The notes under the pieces were generated by a model. That model saw nothing but the letters and a program-made list of their open reading frames with translations. It made no database searches and was not told the origin of the DNA. From positions 1 to 64,000 of the forward strand of contig DF241815.1 of NCBI GenBank assembly GCA_000507305.1: a stretch of 64,000 nt of DNA, read 5' to 3'. This document shows, in pieces, positions 19,980 through 31,200 of this stretch. Each line of letters starts with the position of its first letter. The first letter of the stretch is position 1. The position numbers and the translations under genes were made by a program. This DNA comes from Breviolum minutum Mf 1.05b.01 (lineage: Eukaryota > Sar > Dinophyceae > Suessiales > Symbiodiniaceae).

Positions 19980-20640
19980 GCAGCGGGTTTCCACAACAAT
20001 GACTATGACTGTCTAATGTAGCGGCTTTTCAGCACTGTTATTGGAAGACCGGTAAGAGCTTGACACGAGCCAGCAATCCTAACTCACCAATACCTCCAGG
20101 ATTTCCATGTTTTCCTATGTTCTCCAGCTCAAAGAGAAAGGTTAAATGCTTGTTTTGCAGTTTTTCTGGTTACAGTTTTTTTCTGTTTGTTGTCTTTTTT
20201 GGGAAGAGTAGAGACTCCCAAGCCTCAATACGAGTCAATAAAAAGTAATCCATAAATTCTTTGTACACATTTGTATTCCCAATCATATCCCACATGAGCC
20301 CCAACTTTTCATAAATCATTCATGGGGACCACTCCATCTGGGTGAATAAAAATGATATTTCACCCAACCTCAATTAAGGGATATTAAGATATTTTTTGGG
20401 GGGTCTCATGACTTCGATATGAAAGCAACTGATCTGGGAAGGCTGGTCCATCAGTCCATCAGTTCAAGCTACCATCAAGGTCATGTTGTCACAGCCCAAG
20501 CCACCCTCCTGACGATCAAAACATAGGGTACGGAATTGAAATTGCCGGATAATGACCCAAAGTGAGGGACCCGTCCCCTTTTTCACCTGAAAAACATGTT
20601 AAACATATGGTTTTGGATTGGAAAATTTGAAAGACAATCA
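19980..20640. other. Spacer, nothing recognised
   Basis: AT-rich sequence without repeats of the named families or convincing exons. Confidence 0.4.
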
Positions 20641-20652
20641 ATGTATCATATA

Positions 20653-20750
20653 GACTCCCTAAAACAAACACAGCCCCTGAAAATAGGCATTATTTCAAAG
20701 GAAAGTAGTTTTCCAATCACCAATTTTCAGGGGCGAGATGTGAGTTTGGA
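20653..20750. repeat. Family D element, degenerate copy
   Basis: Starts ACTCCCTAAAACAAACACAG, has CCCCTGAAAATAGGC and AATTTTCAGGGGC. The right end has diverged. Confidence 0.5.
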
Positions 20751-21033
20751 ACCCATCATTTCAACTCCAGGGGTATCAACAGCAACTCAATCAGGTTTCC
20801 AACAAAATTACAAGCAATGAGCAGTGTTCAAAACTTTTCTGGTTGGTTAATAGGGATCCTTGTAATGGCTGATTAAAATCCGAATATAACTGGGTAGTAC
20901 AAATTCCTATATCAAAAAAAGAGTATACAGCAAATGACCAAGGTTTTGCTTTTGCTCATAGTGTTTCACAGCAGGCACAGTTGCCTGCTTTTCTTTTTAG
21001 CCAAGGATGCAGTGTTCCATACCCAAAAAAATC

Positions 21034-21140
21034 CTAGGTGGTGGTTTCAACTTCAACCCCTTTCCAAAATATTAGTCAAAACGGGCAGCTTCCCCTAATT
21101 TTCGGGCTGAACATAAGAACAATATTTGAGTTGCCACCTA
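21034..21140. repeat. Family A MITE-like element, copy 4
   Basis: Begins CTAGGTGGTGGTTTCAAC and ends TTGAGTTGCCACCTA. The core carries GGGCAGCTTCCCCTAATTTT, a diverged form. Confidence 0.7.
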
Positions 21141-21149
21141 CCGTAGAAT

Positions 21150-22540
21150 CTGTCACTCAAATTTCGGAACTTTCATGGAATGAATCCATATTGAATCCAT
21201 GAACCCTGGAATTGTTAAAACGTTGCTTGGTGCCTTTTGGTACTTTGCATTTCCAAAAAAATGTTCCAAACTTTGAGTGGCGACTTGGCCATGATGCTTG
21301 GAAAAAAAACGTGAAACATGTTCGATCTCCCAAAATGTGTGATGAAGGTCATGGTAGAAACTCATTTAGATTACAAATCATCTCGAAGAAAAAATCCAAG
21401 CTACTAAGCTGCTTAGTGATCCCGCACTAGTTCAGTACAAGAAGCTCCATTCCAAGACATCCTTTCCAAAACGGGCTGTTTTCCACTGAAGCATGATATC
21501 GGGAGGGTCAAACGAAAACCACCACACAAAAACCCACGATCGGTGCCGCAGCATTTTTCTGCCACTTTTTCGCCATCTTTTCAACCGCCTTGTGCCTGGG
21601 AAGGTTTTTTTGTTGTGCAAAAGAGAGGGACCTTTGAAGGTATTTGAAACGTATGGTTTTCTTGGCGAAGAGCTAAATCGCATCCGTTCTTTGTATGTAA
21701 CACATGCAAAGTCGCAAACGAAATTATCTGACTTGATTCTTGGGAAGACTCATCATATATGGAACCATTGATTGAAAACCAGTTTTGTCGTTTTCTCTGC
21801 CAAAATGCCACATATTAAGAGTCAACATCTTTCAGCAAACATCTAGGATTTAGACAACTGCCAATGGGACTTCCGCTTGTTCCATGACTGGTGGTAGTGT
21901 CATTCTGGTTGTCATCATGCATCCATAGATGAACTGAAAAAAACACATGAATCACACACTTGCACCATCATGCACACACCTCATTATATATATATATACT
22001 GTAGAACATCTTTTTGGGAAGGCGTCCCTACCAACATCAAAGGAGGATGTCCCCTCCCTGTTACCACATTATACATCAAACATGGGACTTTTCCTTGAGG
22101 TTCAGTCCTTCCATGCCACGAGCTTCTATACTACGTAATGATAAGATCACATCATATATGCATGATATCTAGATATCGATGTCAATATCTAGACATATTG
22201 GGATGTTTCCCCTTCCCAGTAAACAGTCAGCAACAGGACAGGATGACAGTCCATTCTTGGGATGGGGGTTTCCTGTAAACCGTTTTGTTTCTCACTGCTA
22301 TTTGGGGGAAGCATCCCAATCTATATTTAAACATCAACAAAAATCATGTGTACATCTACCTAACCTTTCTCCTCCAAATTCTCCAATCTACCTTTCCCCC
22401 CCCTGGTACTTGGTGGTTCGGTGGTTCTTTAGTTCAATGGAAAAACACATCAACAATTGCACAATCCTACTCAAAAAAAATGGCAAAAAAAACAAAACAT
22501 GCTGGACATCACCACCAAGGGTAAAACTACTACTGTAAAA
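21150..22540. other. Spacer, nothing recognised
   Basis: No family A-G element was seen here. The small open frames lack coding character. A cluster of short palindromes (GATATCTAGATATC) lies near 22165-22195. Confidence 0.4.
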
Positions 22541-22548
22541 CTACTGCT

Positions 22549-22549
22549 G

Positions 22550-22608
<59 letters not shown>

Positions 22609-22790
22609 TACCATTATTATACTATTTACTTACTTACTTCCTTGCTTGCTTGTTTGCTTGATTGCTTGCTTGCTAAACTACTGAATAACTCACTTACTAC
22701 CTTATAGTACTATCTAACTAACTAACTAACTAAGTAACTAACTTACTAACTAACTAACTAACTAACTTACTTACTTACTTAGTTGCAACT
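22549..22790. repeat. Compound microsatellite
   Basis: About 60 bases of (CTA)n are followed by (ACTT)n, (CTTG)n and (AACT)n tetranucleotide runs. The open frame through the CTA run (poly-Tyr) is an artefact of the repeat. Confidence 0.95.
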
Positions 22791-23200
22791 GCTGCTAGTT
22801 TCCAACCAAATTTGTTTCTTTAAAGGCCTAACATTTACTCTCAAACATACGATGGCACTTTCAAGCCCGGCACCCCAACATCTGGGTGCCCGGACAGCCA
22901 TACCACCAGAGAAGGTGGAAGGACCTTCAGGAACCGGCGGACCTTTCAGCAGCAACAGCGTCAAATTCAAAAGATCTTCGGCTTTTGCAAAAAATGTATC
23001 CCCCCCGCAAAAAGAATCATCAACATCATCATGAAGGTTCTCTTTTTCAAATCAATGTTGTTTCCTTAAAGATGTATGGATATATGTATATATAAATACC
23101 TTCTAGGGAAGGTCACATATCCCACCGAATGGGAAAAGGAAAATCATTGACTCAAAAATGCCAGAAACGGTCAGTTCCCTGGAGGGAAAATATGTATACC

Positions 23201-23289
23201 CATAGGATCCATGTATGGCATATTAACTATATTTGGTTGATGTTTATGGTAAATGTAGGTACATATACCAGTCTCATGGATCCTACGTG
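23201..23289. repeat. Family B inverted-repeat element, copy 4
   Basis: CATAGGATCCATGTATGGCA on the left and ACCAGTCTCATGGATCCTA on the right, with GGTTGATGTTTATGG at the centre. Confidence 0.75.
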
Positions 23290-23322
23290 ATACATGTGCA
23301 GTATTAAAAGATAAGAGAACGA

Positions 23323-23431
23323 TACACCCTGGAAAATTAGCATGGAACCCACAAATGAAGGTTTGGTTCAGATGTTTTTCCTTTCAAACAAGAATTTTTT
23401 CAGGTTCCAGCCGTTAGTTTTCCGGATTGTA
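23323..23431. repeat. Family C inverted-repeat element, copy 1
   Basis: Begins TACACCCTGGAAAATTAGCA followed by TGGAACCC, and ends GGTTCCAGCCGTTAGTTTTC, which approximates the reverse complement. Confidence 0.7.
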
Positions 23432-23484
23432 CGTAGGCAGTTTTCCGTGCTAAGAGAACGATGTCACTCCCCCCAACTACCAGT

Positions 23485-23625
23485 TTGGATCCGCAACGTT
23501 TTGGGATTTCGGACCAATTTCGCGTAGGTGACTTTGACGGCTTTCGGACGCTCCCAGTTGTGCCAGGGAGGTGACAAAGGAATCCTCGAAAGTTTCCAAT
23601 TTGCAGCCCGGGTGTTGAGAATTTC
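23485..23625 (-). CDS. Possible internal exon
   Basis: The minus strand encodes a protein-like stretch (KLETFEDSFVTSLAQLGASE, then SRQSHLREIGPKSQNVADPN). It ends at a possible donor CTG|GTAGTT. The region is GC-richer than its surroundings. The acceptor and partner exons are unknown, and another frame is also open here, so this is tentative. Confidence 0.25.
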
Positions 23626-23655
23626 ATCGTTTTATTGGGATAAAAACCAGCAAAT

Positions 23656-23762
23656 TTGGTTGGTGGCTGAACCAACCCATTTGAAAAAGATATGAGTCAA
23701 ATTGGGTTCATCTTCCCCAAATCTTGGGGTAAAAATAAAAAATATTTTGAAACCACCAGCCA
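23656..23762. repeat. Family A MITE-like element, copy 5
   Basis: Starts TTGGTTGGTGGCTGAACC and ends TTTTGAAACCACCAGCCA. The core is GGGTTCATCTTCCCCAAATC. Confidence 0.75.
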
Positions 23763-24255
23763 AGAATATACAGTAGTTTCAATATATCACCCCTTTTTGT
23801 GAATTTCTTGGGTTAAGGTCAAATTCAAACTGGGGAGAATGTTTATTCATATACCTTAGTTACACAGAAACAGCACAAAGCAATGAGGTGTTTGGGGCCT
23901 GAGACAACAGAAAAAAAACATTTGCAAATAAGTATGACGATATGTATGTTGGTGCATCGCAATGATCCTTTTGCGCTTTATATCTTGTAGGATTTGTAGG
24001 ATAAACCAGAGTAAATACAACAAACTTAAAAAATCCATAAACACACATGACATTGTGTATTGCAAAATATGTACAATATACTTACAGTATCATACATAAT
24101 CTTAGATTTGTCAAGGCTTGGTTTGTTTTCTTGGCACCAAGGGACCCAGTCATGTTTCGAGAACTCCTTGTGTCGCTTTTGCGCCTCAAAAGGGTTGGGA
24201 TATTTCGAATGCAGAAAAGGTTTGCGAATGGTGCAGGGAATGGTGAAGGGATGAT

Positions 24256-24369
24256 CTAGTTGGTGGTTTCAACCCAGTTGAAAACCATACTCGTCAAAAT
24301 GGGTTCATCTTGCAAAAGGATCGGGGTGAAAATACAAAATGAATCAAAATGATTGAAACCACCACCTAG
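24256..24369. repeat. Family A MITE-like element, copy 6
   Basis: Begins CTAGTTGGTGGTTTCAAC and ends TTGAAACCACCACCTAG, with perfect flanking ATGAT on both sides (5-bp target-site duplication). Confidence 0.85.
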
Positions 24370-24379
24370 ATGATGCGTG

Positions 24380-26050
24380 TTGTTGTAGTTGGCTCGTGGT
24401 TACAAGTTAAGAGAATTGTAGACTCAGTTTTTCAACACAAGGTCCGATACTTGAATTGTGTAAGACATTTTCAGACATGAACATGGTACGCTGTGATCAA
24501 CTAGAGAGTGATCTGTTTTGTGGAATGTTATGTCTAGAACAAATATTCTAAGAACATCCTAAACATCCCAACGATTTGCTTTAAGATTCTAAGATGCATA
24601 TGAACTAGAAAACAACACCTAAGATTGATTTGCTGTAAGTAGAAAGCAAACAGTCACCTAAAACAAATCCCAACGAAAAGAACATAAATCACCACATCGT
24701 CAATTGGTGCTTTAAAAGATGAGGGTTTGCAAGTCGGGCAACCTCCAAAAGACATCTTCTATGATTCCAAGATCCCAGAAACATGAAAAAAACACCATCC
24801 AAGGCACCAAGGTCCGTTTCGGTGTTTTTTTTCGTCCAAAAAATCATAAAAGCAACTCAAATCTCATTGATTTGTACTGAAACTTAAGAGATCATTTGTA
24901 TAATTACAGAAAAGAAATGAGCAGTTGCAACTGCATGGTCCAAAGTTTAACTGGATCATGTTGAAACAACCCACGTCAGATTATCTCTTGAAAAAGTCTG
25001 AATTGAAATGGGGTTTTCCCACGTTCATAGATTTTTGTCAAGAATTCACATATTAGCAACCCACATTTTAATTGGAAAAAAACCGTCAATGAAGTCCTTT
25101 TCCGCCGTTGCTTTAGCATCAAACGTTGAGTCTCATCTATGGTAGTTACATATGAGGCCGTTCCCATGCTGCCATTCCTAAGCATTCCCGGACCCACTTT
25201 GGTAGCGCATGGGTCACACGTTCATCTCGGTACCTAGGGGCATTCAGACTTCACCCTCGATGTTTGATAAAAAAAAGCATTGCAGAAAAGTTCCTGGCAG
25301 CAAAAATGTTGAAAACTGCATTTTTAAAACATTCATCATCTGGGTAATTCACTTTCAATAATCTAATCTTTCATAAACCAAAATTCGTTCTAAGGCCATG
25401 TTGGTCCAGGTTTTTTTTTTTGGACTTCCACTCCACCCTGAAGTTGCGCCACAGGAGAAAAATTTGGAGGATTCCAAACCATTGAAGTCTGAACAAATAG
25501 GATAGCTGAATGTGGGAAGGATTCACCACCATTCTAAGGACTGGTTTCTGAATTCACAACCAGAAAGACACCGGCAGTTTGAGTTTTTGGGAGCTCCAAA
25601 ACAGCATGCTTACTGGGTATGTTTTCTTTCGATGTAGACTGCTTGTCAAAATGGACAATTTTCATCAAATAGGTGATAGAAAATAAAATGATGGAAACCA
25701 AAAAAACCTAGATGAAACACGTCCAATACTCGGTGTTTGCTGTTCAATCGATGGTTTTTGGGTTTCTTTGCGGTGCAGGGGACAAAATTTCAGGTTCGTC
25801 TTGAGGGGGAGAGGTGGTATAAATTCACGGCTAAAAACTTATTGCTTATTGCCATTGTTAACTGACTTTTGAGGAGGACCCTCCTAGGTGAATAATCAGA
25901 ATCATGCAAGGAAACCAACCGATCGGATTCAGGTTCTTCAAGCCAAGTTCGGTTGAAGAAGCTGGTCCTGATGGGTTGGTGCAAAATCTAGTGGTCACTA
26001 GATAGCTTGAGATTAAAAGGATTTTTTCAACAAATGTGTTAAAAAACCCA
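24380..26050. other. Spacer, little recognised
   Basis: A much-decayed family A-like core may lie at 25640-25710 (TCAAAATGGACAATTTTCATC ... AATAAAATGATGGAAACC) but its ends are lost. A protein-like frame at about 25855-25985 (minus) was not convincing. Confidence 0.35.
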
Positions 26051-26053
26051 TTG

Positions 26054-26234
26054 GAATATTTACGTATTGCATGCATGTTGGATTTTTATGGTACACCCCT
26101 GAAAAATTAACATGGAACCCCAAAATGGAGGTTTGGAAGATGATGTTCCTTTCTAAATGGATGATTTGTAGGTTCCATGCTAATTTTCAGGGGTGTAAAT
26201 TAGAGACTAAATATACCAGTCCCATGGGTCCTAG
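26054..26234. repeat. Family B element split by a family C insertion
   Basis: The B left portion (ATATTTACGTATTGC ... GGATTTTTATGG) ends at 26091. A complete C element follows, then the B right portion (ACTAAATATACCAGTCCCAT, GGGTCCTAGG). Confidence 0.65.
26092..26198. repeat. Family C inverted-repeat element, copy 2 (nested in B)
   Basis: Begins TACACCCCTGAAAAATTAAC followed by ATGGAACCCC, and ends GGTTCCATGCTAATTTTCAG followed by GGGTGTA. The arms pair over about 27 bp. Confidence 0.85.
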
Positions 26235-26375
26235 GTTTCAACATGTTTCAAGCATCATGAAAAAATCAGGAAGTTAATTCACAAATTACTACAATTCCCC
26301 CCAACCCAAAATAAGTGGATTCTCAAAGATGTGGGATTATCTATTATCTATTATATATAATATAAATATGATATA

Positions 26376-26414
26376 CTAGTTGGTGGTTTCAACCCATTTG
26401 AAACCACCACCTAG
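26376..26414. repeat. Minimal 39-bp family A element (terminal repeats only)
   Basis: CTAGTTGGTGGTTTCAACCC joins almost directly to TTTGAAACCACCACCTAG, and TATA lies on each side. The whole internal core is missing, leaving a near-perfect hairpin with a target-site duplication. Confidence 0.85.
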
Positions 26415-26419
26415 TATAA

Positions 26420-27150
26420 CTATTCTCCATTATCCAACTTGATGGAATCATCTTTTGATTCCCTCACTTTTAATCGCCACCTTTTTTTCGGGGAAAATCC
26501 CAAGCGGCAGTAAAAGGGCCGTTCCAACCCCTGCAGTTTGGACCAAGCTACTCTGTAGCAGCCAGGCCTTAGGTGTGATACCCCTGGAAGATGGCCCCCC
26601 CCGACATTTCACTAACAGTTTATATGGAGGAATTTCTTTATTTGTGGGGTTGAAAGGGGAAGTTTGGGGGTATCATTGAATGTTACTTGGAAGTGTCTAC
26701 ATGGTTTCAAAAATGTATACCTTAAGGTCAAAATAGATGGCTTGCCGATACCAACAGGTAAGTTAGTAAAGGGTCAATACAAACCAACATGTAGTGACTG
26801 TGCCATGTACTCTTTAATTACTGTATATAATAGACACATGCGCATGTATAATGTGTGAACAAATTACTTGATAATGCTATGAATGAAATATGTGAAACAT
26901 CCCACCAAAAGAGGCGGACCAGTATGGTGAACGGTAGACATGCGTCAAATGACGATTCATAATCCAACTATCCGGTGAATCCACTCATTTTGATATTCGA
27001 TAATAGAACATTCCCATGCCCCATCCGGCTGGGCATCCTATGGCATCTTCTTGCCCAGCCTGAAAGGGCAACTTTACTAAGCTGGTCGTTTTTGTGTTGC
27101 AGGTACCAAGAGCGTTGACATCATCAAACTCAAGAGCTGAAGAAAACGGA
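26420..27150. other. Spacer, nothing recognised
   Basis: AT-rich, with short open frames only. No named repeat and no convincing exon. Confidence 0.4.
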
Positions 27151-27152
27151 GA

Positions 27153-27262
27153 TACACCCTGGAAGATTAACATGGAACCTACAAATCACCCATTTAGAAA
27201 GGAAAATGATCTTCAAAACCTCCATTGTTGTGTTCCATGTTATATAATCTTCCGGGGTGTAT
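27153..27262. repeat. Family C inverted-repeat element, copy 3
   Basis: TACACCCTGGAAGATTAACA followed by TGGAACC on the left; GTTCCATGTTATATAATCTT followed by CCGGGGTGTA on the right. Confidence 0.85.
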
Positions 27263-27551
27263 ACATCTCAAGCGACAAACGTTGCAAAAAATACACACCG
27301 TATTCAAGCAGAAGAAACCACAAAAGATATTTGTTTGAAAAGTCTTCTCTCCACACAGCGCAACACACATACATTGTGAAGAACCTCCATAAAGTAATAA
27401 CTAAGACAAATAATTAGTAGAACACGTATGGACACATCACAGGTACCATGTATATCATCCGCCCATGTGATTATTACCAAAACAAAAAGGTGCTTTCCAC
27501 GTGTGTTCCCTTGCTTCCTCCCATGCCAAACTTATTCTCCCCAAAACTAAC

Positions 27552-27658
27552 ATACTGTTGATGGCTGAAATCCTGCACCAGTTGATATGGTAAATTTCCC
27601 ATTATTCACGGGGTTTTATACATCCCAGGTGGTGCAGGATTTCTTCCATCAACAGTAG
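27552..27658. repeat. Family E inverted-repeat element, copy 1
   Basis: The left arm TACTGTTGATGGCTGAAATC and CTGCACCA pair with the right arm TGGTGCAGGATTTCTTCCAT and CAACAGTA. It abuts a family D element at 27657. Confidence 0.88.
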
Positions 27659-27748
27659 CACCTGAAAATAGGTGATCCCCAAAAGGAAACGATCCAGTCT
27701 TCCAACCATCCATTTTCGGGTGCGAAAATGTTGGTTTCAGGGAGGGGA
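27657..27748. repeat. Family D element lacking its left tip
   Basis: Begins at AGCACCTGAAAATAGGTG and ends TTGGTTTCAGGGAGGG. The first about 15 bases of the family are absent where it meets the family E copy. Confidence 0.6.
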
Positions 27749-28059
27749 AGATTCCCTAATCTTTCCATACATCCTGACCATCCCATTCCAGGGCAACCAA
27801 GGCGCCACGTGTAAAACGTACAAAGTCCACGGGTTCAAAGAAACCCAAGTGTCGATGTAAATGACGACCTTTATCATTGGTGAAGTGTTGATCAGGGTTT
27901 GGTCAACAAAAAGATATGTGTCCAAGGAGAACCCAAATTTTGATCATTAACTCTTGGGAACTGATTCCAAATTGAAATCAAGAACACAATTTTGATGCTT
28001 TCTCTTTCAAAAAAACAAAATATACACAATAATCTAAACTCATCCAATCAAACCCTACT

Positions 28060-28180
28060 GTTGATGGTTCAGAAATCCCATTCCCAACCCACCGTTTGGG
28101 ATGTAGTGACCCAAAACCCTGGGATATTCATGAGATTTCAACTACCAATCCCTCAACTGGTGAATCCCGGAAGATACGTC
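28060..28180. repeat. Degenerate family E-like element
   Basis: Begins CTACTGTTGATGGTTCAG and AAATCC. The right part has CAACTGGTGAATCCCGGAAG, but the terminal CATCAACAGTA is lost. Confidence 0.4.
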
Positions 28181-28221
28181 ACTGGGATCTGCATCCCCTC
28201 AGCTTGAAAAAAGGGTCCACA

Positions 28222-28350
28222 GGTAGCATCCATGGGACGGTCCACGGTATATTTACCTACATGAAATGGTTGTTTTATTTGTTTTTTAATGGTAAAGTAG
28301 GGTAAATGTATAGGTAAATATATACTATATAGTCCCATAGATTCTATGCG
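28222..28350. repeat. Family B inverted-repeat element, copy 6
   Basis: The left arm GCATCCATGGGACGGTCCAC leads into TATATTTACCTACATG. The right arm GTATAGGTAAATATATACTA leads into AGTCCCATAGATTCTATG. The centre is enlarged. Confidence 0.65.
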
Positions 28351-28832
28351 ATCTATGCGTGTGACATCCTACCCTTTTTTATATCCTAGGTTGGAGAGAA
28401 TACATCGCTACATCTTCGTGATATATTATATGTGTTCGAATTAGTAATTAGTAATCATCCAGTACACTCAGTAGACTCAAGGTCCTCCGCTGATGATTTT
28501 GGATTATATCAGGCCCTCATCTCTTGAAGCCTGACATACCCCATCACCAACCAACCAAGTTCCCATACAGAGCGTGGAAAAGAGGGCATGCTCTTCTGGA
28601 CCTCAATCATTCATGGCAGGCATTTTCCTCATGCAAAGTGATGCAATTTTCGTCAAAAAAACTCTGGATTTTGCAATCCAAAAAAAGTGTTTCAGCAATA
28701 TTGAAGGCAACCTATCATCTGTTCAACCCCTTCAAAACTCGAACAAATCCTCTGAGATCCACTGGAACTTTTTTGATGCTCAAGGGACGAATCTAATCCG
28801 GCAAAAAAAAGAAGTTGAGAAACTCTTCTAAT

Positions 28833-28930
28833 CTAGTTGGTGGTTTCAACCCATTTGAAAAATATTAGTCAAATTGGCTCATTTTCTCAAGTAGGGGTGA
28901 AAATCAAAAATATTTGAAACCACCACCCAG
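28833..28930. repeat. Family A MITE-like element, copy 7
   Basis: Begins CTAGTTGGTGGTTTCAAC and ends TTTGAAACCACCACCCAG. No clear target-site duplication. Confidence 0.85.
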
Positions 28931-29595
28931 TCTACTATATTTTTAGAAAGAGCAAAAGTGTTCCAATTTTTAAAACGTTTTCACCAACTGCAATGCAACA
29001 TCATTTTTTGAACATGTTCTGAAGTGGCGGCTATTCTTCAAAGGGTCCCGCCGTATACCAAAGGCTACCGGCTACCGGCAACCGGCAACGTATGGCAGGT
29101 GTAACAAAAATCAACAAATATATACTGGTACACTGACTCTTAGGTTGTGAATCTATGCAAATCGACTTGACATATTTCCGTAGCTTGAAGGCAACAAAAA
29201 CACGATATAAATCTACTATATAATTGCCAAATCGCAGAGGGATATGTTTTTCCAAATGCTTCATATTAACCACTGAAAGTCAATATGTATGTACTACAGT
29301 ACATTCAAGGAAACCTTTCAACAAGAAAAAAAATACCATTAGCAAACACTTCAGAAATTTCCTTATTGCCTGGCAATGGCCCACATTTATCCATTGAACA
29401 TCATTGAACCAAACAAAAACATTGGAGATCATGAGCCAAATCAAAGAGAACACCCGCAACACAACAAAAATCTGGAGACATGCAAAAGATTCCATACGAT
29501 GTACCGGTAAATATGATCAAAATTTGAAAAACAACTTCAAAACCAGCAACAACTTGGACGTATGGAAAGTCATTTTTATCCTATTCACCTTTTTG

Positions 29596-29655
29596 ATAGG
29601 ATGCCATGGGACGAACCGTATATATTTACCTACAATTGATCATAAAAATCGGCAA
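29596..29655. repeat. Partial family B element
   Basis: Only the left half is recognisable: GATGCCATGGGACGAACCGT then ATATTTACCTACA. Confidence 0.4.
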
Positions 29656-29884
29656 TCCATGTATATAAATCAGGGTTGCAGATTTGGCCCTGAATCAAAG
29701 CCAAACTCTGGAAAACAATATTTAGATCCAGCTTGGTACCATCTGTGGCGGATAGTTTCCGAACATGTTTTTTGGGAACACATCTGCAAGCATTGCGTTA
29801 AATTGGAGTGTTTTGCACCAATCCTAACCAAACACTCAATGTATGGTACATTTACCTATGTCTACCATAAAGATTATTCATAAT

Positions 29885-29996
29885 CCATATGGCTGTTTCC
29901 GAAAATAGTGGTACCCCAAAATGGATGGTTTATAATGGAAAACCCTATTAAAATGGATGATTTGGAGGTACCACTATTTTTGGAAACACCCATATA
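29885..29996. repeat. Family G inverted-repeat element, copy 1
   Basis: The left arm ATATGGCTGTTTCCGAAAAT plus AGTGGTACC pairs with GGTACCACTATTTTTGGAAA plus CACCCATAT. The centre is AATGGAAAACCCTATTAAAA. It seems to sit inside a decayed family B copy (TTTACCTATG on the left at about 29850, AGGTAAA on the right). Confidence 0.8.
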
Positions 29997-30200
29997 GGTA
30001 AAATAGGTAAATCGGTAAAAATCTACCACTTCCATCCTCCTGATTTTTTTTGGAAAAAAAAACCCTGGCCCAACCAAGAGACATCTTCTCGAAAAAATCT
30101 CCGTGACTCTGGCTACATCATAACCTCGGTTTTTTGGGAAATCCACCGAAAACACCTGCGACAAATTGACCATGGGAAGATTATGGAATACAAACATACC

Positions 30201-30286
30201 AGCACCTTCAAAGGGGTGCCAAATGGTTCCTAAAGGGTGTCAATTCACCATCCCTTAGGGTTTAATTGGCACCCCTTGGAAGGTCC
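30201..30286. repeat. Family F inverted-repeat element, copy 1
   Basis: AGCACCTTCAAAGGGGTGCC pairs with GGCACCCCTTGGAAGGT. Inside it GGTTCCTAAAGGGTGTC and CACCATCCCTTAGGG form the second pair. It matches the copy at 44658 in reverse complement. Confidence 0.8.
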
Positions 30287-30289
30287 AGG

Positions 30290-31095
30290 TAGGATGATTT
30301 GTAAAATGTGTGTTTCATTTTTTTCCAAGAACAATATTTTACAAACATTTCAGTTTGAAATGAGTCTTGTTTGGAGTTTCTCTCAAAAACGTGTTTGGTT
30401 TTGCCATCATTATTTTGCAAAGTTGAAAGGTTTTTGCTTCTTCAAAAGGAACAGAAACATTTTATCTACGAACGACTTTTTTGACCGATGTTACCTGATG
30501 TCACTATCATTTGGGCAAACTTAGCATTAAAATGCATTCAATCTAAATGGGCTGTATTCACAAAATTAAGGGCCTTCCCCAAACACCACAAGGAAAATAA
30601 GATTTTGATAGGAAACCAATCAGAAACACTTTGGAACCCCTACATAATGTTGGGAAATCTTTGCTAAGCCACGAATTGACTGGCTCTGCCACGGGCTGCT
30701 GGCGTTTTAAAAGGTGGACCCCTTGGGTTCGCATCCTTGCAATTAATCCATGATTACTTGGAGGATGATATTTTGGACGTTGCAACTCAACTTCTGAACC
30801 CCCCAAGAACTGTTTTTTTGGGGGTTCTCCTTAAAGATATTGGTTAATCAATTTTGGTATATCATGGCAAATAGATGCAAATATACATCTTTCAATCAAC
30901 CCAACAACAACAACAACAACAACAACCAGGTTTCCATATTGATCATTGAAGTAGGATGTACTGCGTCGTCCGACATTCTCGAGTCTCATCCTTCAGGGAC
31001 ATCAAGCGTTGGGCCAGAGCCTCTCACGCGATTTTGGATGATCCGACAGGCTGAAGTTCTCCAGGGATTACTGTACACCAATATGAAAAACTAAA
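30290..31095. other. Spacer with one trinucleotide run
   Basis: A (CAA)n run lies at 30903-30926. A protein-like minus-strand frame at about 30620-30780 (LIARMRTQGVHLLKRQQPVA) lacks clear splice sites and is not called. Confidence 0.35.
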
Positions 31096-31098
31096 AGG

Positions 31099-31200
31099 TG
31101 TGACACCTCTGAAAATTGAAGATGGAACTTAAACATCACCCAATTGAAGAAGAAAATCATCTTCCAAGCCTTCATTGTTGTGTTCCATGTGTAAATCTCC
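31099..31200. repeat. Degenerate family C element
   Basis: ACACCTCTGAAAATTGAAGA followed by TGGAAC on the left, AAAATCATCTTCCAAGCCTT in the middle, GTTCCATGTGTAAATCTCC on the right. Confidence 0.55.

Noticed and set aside
25640..25710. Further family A copy
   Set aside because: Only part of the core matches and both terminal repeats are missing.
29404..29883. 159-codon plus-strand frame
   Set aside because: It covers partial family B sequence and AT-rich spacer with no protein-like pattern.
30720..30800. Possible tRNA or structured RNA near GGTTCGCATCC
   Set aside because: No cloverleaf could be formed; only the T-loop-like string matched.
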